Shown here: piece by piece, positions 59,312 to 64,000 of the stretch
How the letters are laid out: each line of letters starts with the position of its first letter
Position numbering within the stretch: position 1 is the stretch's first letter
Origin: Clostridia bacterium
GTDB lineage: Bacteria > Bacillota_A > Clostridia > Oscillospirales > CAG-272
DNA length: 64,000 nt
Assembly (NCBI GenBank): GCA_017452945.1
Contig: JAFTLD010000015.1
Span: 15,191-79,190, forward strand
Direction of reading: 5' to 3'
Notes under the pieces: generated by a model
What the model was told of the DNA's origin: nothing
Database searches by the model: none
What the model saw: only the letters and a program-made list of their open reading frames with translations
Position numbers and translations under genes: made by a program

Positions 59312-59866
59312 TTACGGTTTGGTTTCCACCATTAAAAAATAGGGAGAGGTGGGGGAGTTGATGATCTGTACGCGTGTAACGCATACCTTGAATCGGGAGA
59401 GCGAAGAGAGGTATTCACATACCAGCTTGCCTTCCTCGTCACCCTCCTTGTGACCGGGGTAGATGGCAATGTTGAGAATGCCGTCGCGGTCAAGCAGCTC
59501 AATGGCATCGCGGATGGCAGGCAACGTGGTCTCTCTCATGGTGGTAATGGATTTGTCACCGCCCGGCAGCCAGCCCAAGTTGAACATGCCCACGCGGAAG
59601 GGCGTTTTGACGTACTCCTTGACCTTGTGGTGGGAATCGTGGATCAGCGTTACGTTGTCGGGGCAACCCTGCTCAGCGAGGTTTTTGCGCGTAGACTCCA
59701 AGGCTTGTGCCTGAATATCAAAGGCGTATACGTGGCCGCTCTCGCCAACTGCTTTAGATAAAAATGCCGTATCATGGCCGTTGCCCATGGTGAAATCCAC
59801 GGCAATATCACCCTCTTTTATGTGGTTGCCGATAAAAAGCTTGTGTAAAGAAAGAAGATCAATCAT
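59312..59866 (-). CDS. mnmM: rRNA/tRNA methyltransferase of the YtqB/MnmM family
   Basis: 184 residues from the ATG at 59866 (SD GAGGT); the frame back to 59932 overlaps the preceding gene. Rossmann AdoMet site DFTMGNGHDTAFLSKAV (motif I), YAFDIQAQAL (motif II), NLGWLPGGDKSI (motif IV region, conserved in this family) and NIAIYPGHKEGDEE. B. subtilis YtqB, of the same family, makes the final methylation of the mnm5s2U wobble base (MnmM). Length matches. Starts 7 bases after the stop of the DUF6062 gene. Confidence 0.88.
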   Translation of the reverse strand: MIDLLSLHKLFIGNHIKEGDIAVDFTMGNGHDTAFLSKAVGESGHVYAFDIQAQALESTRKNLAEQGCPDNVTLIHDSHHKVKEYVKTPFRVGMFNLGWLPGGDKSITTMRETTLPAIRDAIELLDRDGILNIAIYPGHKEGDEEGKLVCEYLSSLSRFKVCVTRVQIINSPTSPYFLMVETKP

Positions 59867-59873
59867 ACTAACC

Positions 59874-60575
59874 TCATTTTTTAGAGGGCTTGTCGCCCTT
59901 ATGTATATCCGAGCGCAGGAATTTGAAGGCACGCTCTACAGCGTCCTTGGAATTGTACCACGGCTCGTCATCGTATCGGTAGTCAAATTTTTTACAGAAC
60001 CAGCTCACGTCCTCGCGCAGCTCGTCAAAATAGGTCAGCTCGACCGACTCGCAATCGTCGATGAAAGGATTGACCTTTTTCTTGGGCAGGCGAGTCTGTC
60101 CGTACTGCAGCAGCTTTTTGTAGTGCGGCAGGCAGAAGTAGGGCTGGGCTTTGAGCTTGGCAGGGAAGTCCTCGTCCACGTTCCAAAGCAAAACGGCTGT
60201 GGCAACCATGTGCTCGAAATGGAAGGCAATGCGGTTGCAAACGTAGCAAGAGCCCTCCAGCTTGTCAATGCGTTTGGCGCTTTTGGCGGGATTGCCGCGC
60301 AGCTCTTTGCGCAGCTGATCAAGATGGCTTTCCAAGGTCAGCGCCATGCCAAGGCGGTTTTTGCGCACGAACATCATGTCGTAATGCGTGCGGCAGAATC
60401 CCTCTTCGTTGGTGCGGATGCGAACGTCCGGCTCCATCATGGAGGCCCCCAAAATCAGATCCAGTTCGTTTTCCTCTAATTTATTGTAAATGGCGCAAAA
60501 GGGGCAGCCAAGAGCGTGGTTGGCTGCTGAGGCTTCAAATGCCTCGTTGACGGGTATGGTGTAAATTTGTTCCAT
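59874..60575 (-). CDS. DUF6062 family protein
   Basis: 233 residues, soluble. Four Cys/His pairs, CPFC (~24), CRTH (~61), CYVC (~111) and CLPH (~147), spaced as in DUF6062 proteins of Clostridia and likely binding zinc or an iron-sulphur cluster. N-terminal YTIPVNEAFEA and the WYNSKDAVERAFKFL end are also typical. Function unknown. First gene of the operon DUF6062-mnmM-vanY-nagZ, with its own promoter at 60604 and SD CCGGAGGAG. Confidence 0.85.
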   Translation of the reverse strand: MEQIYTIPVNEAFEASAANHALGCPFCAIYNKLEENELDLILGASMMEPDVRIRTNEEGFCRTHYDMMFVRKNRLGMALTLESHLDQLRKELRGNPAKSAKRIDKLEGSCYVCNRIAFHFEHMVATAVLLWNVDEDFPAKLKAQPYFCLPHYKKLLQYGQTRLPKKKVNPFIDDCESVELTYFDELREDVSWFCKKFDYRYDDEPWYNSKDAVERAFKFLRSDIHKGDKPSKK

Positions 60576-60603
60576 AAAGCTCCTCCGGAGTTATTCTGTA
60601 AAG

Positions 60604-60633
60604 ATTATAGCATGTTTGATGAGTCATATGCAA
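60604..60633 (-). promoter_or_regulatory. Promoter of the DUF6062-mnmM-vanY-nagZ operon
   Basis: On the minus strand TTGCAT (60628-60633), 18-base spacer, TATAAT (60604-60609). Confidence 0.8.
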
Positions 60634-60710
60634 GGGTATTTTGTTAAAATTAATAATTCCGTTGTTGTAGTACGCTGTAGCAATGAAAGGTCATAAATGC
60701 TGCAGTGTAA

Positions 60711-61790
60711 TTACGCTTTTGCTCTGAAATAAGCATCTGCAAGACTGTTGAAAAAGAGTCTGCGCGTGCGGAACAGTTCGGTCTTGTTTCTGCCGAAATG
60801 CACAGCGTTGGTCAGAATCATTCCCCACAGGCGGCTGTCGCGGTCCACGTAGAGTGCCGTTCCCGTAAATCCCGTGTGGCCGTAACTGCCCTCGGAAAAC
60901 AGCGCGCCGGTCAGGGTGGAGAAAGCGGGAGTCAACTGAAATCCCAAGCCGCGGTTTTCATTTTTGCCGGGTGTTGCGTTGTAAATCGCTTTTTCAAAGG
61001 TGCGGGGATTGAGATAAAGACCTGTATCGCATCTGCCGCCGGAGGCAATCATGCGTGCAAATCGAATCATGTCGTCAAGTGAAGCAAATACGCCCGCATT
61101 GCCCGAAACACCGCCCAAAAACGAAGCATTTTCGTCGTGTACGCGGCCGCACAGATACTCCCCGTGCAGGGAAGAAAACTCGGTCGTGACCACGTTTTTG
61201 GTGGTGGGATTGTAGCAGGTGCTGCTCATGCCTAACGGCTCAAATACCTCTCGCTGCGCCAGCACGTCCAAAGGCGCACCGCCCACCTGCTCCAAGATCT
61301 TTTGCAAAAGGATGTAGCCCATGCAGGAATAATGTACCTGCTCCCCCGGGGCGCACCAAGGCTTGGAGCAAAGAATGATGCGCACAGCATCCGCAGGATC
61401 ATCGGTCTGCGTCCAGAGCGGAATGTGCGGCGTGATGCCCGAATTGTGGTGCATGAGATTGCGGATGGTCACGTCCCCGCGTCCTGCCGGTGCGTCTGCA
61501 GGGATCTCAAAATAACGGGAAAGAGGGTCGGAAAGCTCGATCTCCCCGCGCTCGACCATGCGCAGCGCCACCATGGTGGTGGAGACCAGCTTGGAAAGGG
61601 AGGCCAGATCGAAGAGCGTATCGTGCTCTAAAGGCAGAGCCTCGGGATATACCTGACGGTTACCCATAAAGCCGCTGTCCAGCAGCTCGTCACCGCAGCC
61701 GATGGCATATGCAATGCCGGGATATGCGCCTGCATCCAGTCCGTTTTGCAGAATTTGTCGGGAACGGGAAAAATCGGGAGTATTTTGCAT
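60711..61790 (-). CDS. Serine hydrolase, beta-lactamase class C-like
   Basis: 359 residues from the ATG at 61790, 8 bases after AGGAGG; the ATG at 61796 is only 2 bases from it. SxxK in DLASLSKLVST (~58-61), YSC in HYSCMGYILLQ for the YxN position (~145), GHTGFTGTALYVD (~285) for HxG/KTG. No signal peptide. Related to esterase/D-Ala-D-Ala peptidase-like hydrolases; not closely similar to the serine hydrolase at 39232-40380. Lies alone between two promoters. Confidence 0.88.
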   Translation of the reverse strand: MQNTPDFSRSRQILQNGLDAGAYPGIAYAIGCGDELLDSGFMGNRQVYPEALPLEHDTLFDLASLSKLVSTTMVALRMVERGEIELSDPLSRYFEIPADAPAGRGDVTIRNLMHHNSGITPHIPLWTQTDDPADAVRIILCSKPWCAPGEQVHYSCMGYILLQKILEQVGGAPLDVLAQREVFEPLGMSSTCYNPTTKNVVTTEFSSLHGEYLCGRVHDENASFLGGVSGNAGVFASLDDMIRFARMIASGGRCDTGLYLNPRTFEKAIYNATPGKNENRGLGFQLTPAFSTLTGALFSEGSYGHTGFTGTALYVDRDSRLWGMILTNAVHFGRNKTELFRTRRLFFNSLADAYFRAKA

Positions 61791-61824
61791 GGTCATAGCC
61801 TCCTATTTTACGCGACTTTTCTAT

Positions 61825-61853
61825 ATTATACAATATTTTTGAAAATACCTCAA
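61825..61853 (-). promoter_or_regulatory. Weak putative promoter of the serine hydrolase
   Basis: On the minus strand TTGAGG (61848-61853), 17-base spacer, TATAAT (61825-61830). Divergent from the promoter at 61872. Confidence 0.55.
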
Positions 61854-61871
61854 TAGTAAAAGCGAAATTTG

Positions 61872-61901
61872 TTGACAAGACCTTTTTGGGTGTGCTATAA
61901 T
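61872..61901 (+). promoter_or_regulatory. Promoter of the DUF975 gene
   Basis: TTGACA (61872-61877), 18-base spacer, TATAAT (61896-61901), about 76 bases before the ATG at 61978 (SD CGGAGGT). Confidence 0.85.
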
Positions 61902-61977
61902 CTATATATGAACAGAGGAGCCTGCAAGAGCGTTTGGCTTTTCGGTTCTGAAATTTGTTAACGGAGGTATTTTCCCC

Positions 61978-62556
61978 ATGATCTCAAGATCTCAACTCAA
62001 AAGAGAGGCAAAAGAAGCTCTGAAGCCCCATCATTGGATCGCAGTTGGCGTATCGGTCGTCGCAAGCCTGATTATAGGTGTTCTGAGCGGCACTTTTGTC
62101 GGTGCGCTGTTCGCTCCCATGTTGAGCTTTGGCGTATGCTCGTTTTATATGAATCTTGTCGCAAACAACCAAGCAAAGTTTGAAAATCTGTTTACAGATA
62201 CGTTCTCCAATTTCCTTAAGAAGTGGGGCGCTGTATGGCTGGTGGCATTGTACACGGCTTTGTGGTCGTTGCTGTTCTACATTCCCGGTCTTGTAAAGAG
62301 TTATTCGTATGCAATGACCTATTACATTATGCTGGATCATCCCGAAATGGGCATCAACGAGGCTATCACCGAGAGCCGCAGAATGATGGACGGCTACAAG
62401 TGGAAGCTGTTTGTGCTGGATCTGTCCTTTATTGGCTGGCATCTGCTTTGCATGATCCCCGTGGTAGGTACGCTGATTGGTATTCTGTACGTAACACCTT
62501 ATAAGGCTACCACAAGAGCAGCCTTTTATGAGGAGCTCAAGGCCGTCAACGGCTGA
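61978..62556 (+). CDS. DUF975 family membrane protein (first copy)
   Basis: 192 residues. N-terminal RSQLKREAKEALKPHHW, about five membrane helices, and the family block LLFYIPGLVKSYSYAMTYYIMLDHPEMGINEAITESRRMMDGYKWKLF across ~100-150. DUF975 proteins are widespread in Firmicutes; role unknown. The protein at 63171-63740 shares this block with high identity, so the two are paralogues separated by a GNAT gene. Confidence 0.9.
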   Translation: MISRSQLKREAKEALKPHHWIAVGVSVVASLIIGVLSGTFVGALFAPMLSFGVCSFYMNLVANNQAKFENLFTDTFSNFLKKWGAVWLVALYTALWSLLFYIPGLVKSYSYAMTYYIMLDHPEMGINEAITESRRMMDGYKWKLFVLDLSFIGWHLLCMIPVVGTLIGILYVTPYKATTRAAFYEELKAVNG

Positions 62557-62571
62557 TTTGGCCAATCCCGT

Positions 62572-62599
62572 CAATACCGCAGCTTGGGCTGCGGTATTG
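62572..62599 (+). terminator. Hairpin, possible weak terminator
   Basis: CAATACCGCAGC, loop TTGG, GCTGCGGTATTG: perfect 12-bp stem, followed only by CAGTTTTG. Confidence 0.6.
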
Positions 62600-62630
62600 C
62601 AGTTTTGCGAGGTTTTATGAAGCAACTGAA

Positions 62631-63167
62631 ATGCGGCGCGAGCGTGCGCCTGTGGAGAAGCGAGCTTTGCCGCATGGCTGCACGTATGAGTTTTACAGCG
62701 GTGAGCAGACGCAGATCAAGGATTGGCTGGAGCTTTGTCTTGATACGCTGATCCCCACCAAAGAGGAGAAGTGGTTTACCGACACTATCTTGGCATATCC
62801 CGATCTTTGCCCCGAGCGAGATCTGTTTTTTGTGGTTCAAGATACCGGCAGAAGAATTGCCACCACGGCGGCTGTCAGTCACGGCTGCGAGGGGTACATC
62901 CATATGGTGGCGGCAGCGCCCGACGTGCGCGGTCAGGGGATCGGACACGCCATGCTGCGCCATGCGCTTGGCATGCTGGAGGAGCGCGGATGCACCTATA
63001 CGGTGCTGACCACCGATGATTTTCGACTTGCCGCAATCAAGACATATCTGGACGCGGGCTTTGTGCCTGTGATCGAGCAGGATCCCGAAAGCAACGTGCG
63101 CTTGCGCTGGGAAAGAGTGCTTGCCGAGCTGCGTTATACGCAAAAAATACAGTTTTTGGAGAGTTAA
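62631..63167 (+). CDS. GNAT family N-acetyltransferase, start uncertain
   Basis: 178 residues in the given frame. The C-terminal half is a clear GNAT domain: GYIHMVAAAPDVRGQGIGHAMLRHAL with the acetyl-CoA loop R-G-Q-G-I-G, and AAIKTYLDAGFVPV. The only well-placed SD (GCGAGG) belongs to the ATG at 62617, which is in another frame and opens a 40-residue peptide. The GNAT frame's first ATG at 62631 has no SD. Either a one-base change near the 5' end has broken a longer gene, or the start at 62631 is weak. Substrate unknown. The next gene starts 3 bases after the stop. Confidence 0.8.
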   Translation: MRRERAPVEKRALPHGCTYEFYSGEQTQIKDWLELCLDTLIPTKEEKWFTDTILAYPDLCPERDLFFVVQDTGRRIATTAAVSHGCEGYIHMVAAAPDVRGQGIGHAMLRHALGMLEERGCTYTVLTTDDFRLAAIKTYLDAGFVPVIEQDPESNVRLRWERVLAELRYTQKIQFLES

Positions 63168-63170
63168 AAC

Positions 63171-63740
63171 ATGATCAAAGCAGTAAAAGGAAAAGCAAAA
63201 GAATTGGTAGTGGACAATTTCGCAGGCTCGATCTTCGCCTTCTTTTTGTTGGTGGTGTTGACCGTTTTGCTGGATGCCACGGGCATTGGTGCCATTTTTT
63301 CGGGCGTGATTGCGTTCGCCTACGCGATCTTTTCGTATGAGCTGATCAAAACCAAAAAGGCAAAGATTGGCGCGTTTTTCGGCGGCATATTCAAAGGCTT
63401 TTTCAAAAAATGGGGAGCCGGCCTTCTTGTGGGGCTGTACACCTTTTTGTGGTCGCTTTTGCTTTTGATCCCCGGCTTGATCAAGAGCTATTCGTACGCC
63501 ATGACACCGTACATTATGGCAGAAAAGCCCAAGATGGGCATCAATGATGCCATTACAAAAAGCCGCGAGATGATGGATGGACACAAGTGGCAGCTGTTTA
63601 TGCTGGACCTGTCTTTTACGGGCTGGATGCTTTTGAGCATTCTGACACTCGGTCTTGCGCTGGTGTTCGTGTGGCCCTATTACAGTGCCGCAAGAGCGGA
63701 ATTTTACAAGCAGATCAAAAAGAGCTCGCGATCCGCATAA
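63171..63740 (+). CDS. DUF975 family membrane protein (second copy)
   Basis: 189 residues. MIKAVKGKAKELV start, membrane helices, and the family block LLLIPGLIKSYSYAMTPYIMAEKPKMGINDAITKSREMMDGHKWQLF. Paralogue of 61978-62556. Coupled closely to the GNAT gene. C-terminal QIKKSSRSA is basic. Function unknown. Confidence 0.9.
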   Translation: MIKAVKGKAKELVVDNFAGSIFAFFLLVVLTVLLDATGIGAIFSGVIAFAYAIFSYELIKTKKAKIGAFFGGIFKGFFKKWGAGLLVGLYTFLWSLLLLIPGLIKSYSYAMTPYIMAEKPKMGINDAITKSREMMDGHKWQLFMLDLSFTGWMLLSILTLGLALVFVWPYYSAARAEFYKQIKKSSRSA

Positions 63741-63762
63741 AAGACACAACAAAAGACCAACC

Positions 63763-63828
63763 CAATCGGCTGCAAAATTAGCGGTAAAAGAATAAAGGAG
63801 AGTTTGCGAAAGTGATTCGCAAGCTCTC
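63763..63828 (+). repeat. CAATCGG...AATTAGCGGTAAAA motif plus terminator hairpin, copy 2
   Basis: The motif at 63763-63789 matches 34293-34320 (CAATCGG-CTG-nnn-AATTAGCGGTAAAA). It is followed by a 13-bp stem with one G-T pair (63798-63828) and TTTT, which will also terminate the DUF975 transcript. Confidence 0.75.
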
Positions 63829-63845
63829 TCTTTTGTCGTTCTATT

Positions 63846-64000
63846 GGTGATATTCCGACTGCGTCGAAGTGTTATTGCCCGGTGGGCAGTGATATTGTTC
63901 GGCTTCGCCTCACAGTGATATTCTATTCGCCTCAAACTCGCGAAGCGAATAACACTCGGCGTAAGCCGAATATCACTGCCAAAGGCAATATCACTCGCCA
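63846..64000 (+). repeat. Hairpin array A4, different linker, cut by window edge
   Basis: Linker GTGATATT or AGTGATATT separates hairpins CCGACTGCGTCG, GCCCGGTGGGC and GTTCGGCTTCGCC; after the centre (63920-63950) the linker is inverted (AATAACACT, AATATCACT) between CGGCGTAAGCCG and GCCAAAGGC. Same architecture as A2 and A3 with a different linker word. The right end is outside the window. Confidence 0.85.

Overview
The window looks like a chromosomal segment of an uncultured, probably gut-dwelling anaerobic Clostridia (Oscillospirales or Christensenellales type; this placement is inference from gene content, not from a marker gene). Pointers are a class III fructose-1,6-bisphosphatase, CarD, DUF975 and DUF6062 proteins, a glycyl radical enzyme with its activase, secreted carbohydrate-active proteins with a GGC-type C-terminal anchor, a cohesin/dockerin pair, strong SD sequences, and near-consensus TTGACA-17-TATAAT promoters.

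Layout. 1-5.7 kb: end of an ABC-2 permease, a cytoplasmic GH78-like rhamnosidase and a secreted phosphodiester-glycosidase-domain protein. 5.7-10.6 kb: a two-component system in an overlapping operon with two membrane proteins, a nearby paralogue of the last one, a shared 16-base motif that may be the regulator's operator, and a PAP2 phosphatase pair. 10.6-14.5 kb: metF-metH-LURP-one operon on the minus strand. 14.5-18.4 kb: a 1136-residue surface glycosidase-like protein and a small AT-rich gene. 18.4-26.8 kb: a five-gene Gld-like ABC export operon (ATPase, permease, two GldG-like proteins, DUF4340 protein with an InlB-type repeat).

27-36 kb is the accessory part: four AT-rich immunity-like or hypothetical genes, a metallophosphoesterase, tRNA-Thr/Tyr and tRNA-Ala, cca with neighbours, a four-helix-bundle gene, and a dense set of repeats. 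The most unusual are arrays of short, sequence-variable hairpins separated by a constant linker (GATGATAT) that flips orientation in the middle. In all three complete or near-complete cases the last hairpin runs into TTGATT, which is the -35 box of the promoter of the next AT-rich gene. tRNA 3'-end copies (Ala, direct; Tyr, inverted) and direct repeats bounding a 1.8 kb island suggest repeated insertion beside tRNA genes.

36-48 kb is mostly housekeeping: greA, a PHP phosphatase, an orphan solute-binding lipoprotein, a serine hydrolase, a VOC protein, an unassigned glycyl radical enzyme plus activase, fbp, a cation/proton antiporter and a CarD protein. 48-49.3 kb is non-coding with a 283-base inverted-repeat element. 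49.3-57.4 kb encodes two large Cys-rich repeat surface proteins; the first ends in a dockerin and the second, membrane-anchored, begins with a cohesin, so they may bind each other. 57.5-60.6 kb is an operon for wall recycling and RNA modification (DUF6062, MnmM, VanY, NagZ), followed by a class C serine hydrolase and, to the right edge, two DUF975 proteins around a GNAT gene. The window ends inside a fourth hairpin array with a different linker.
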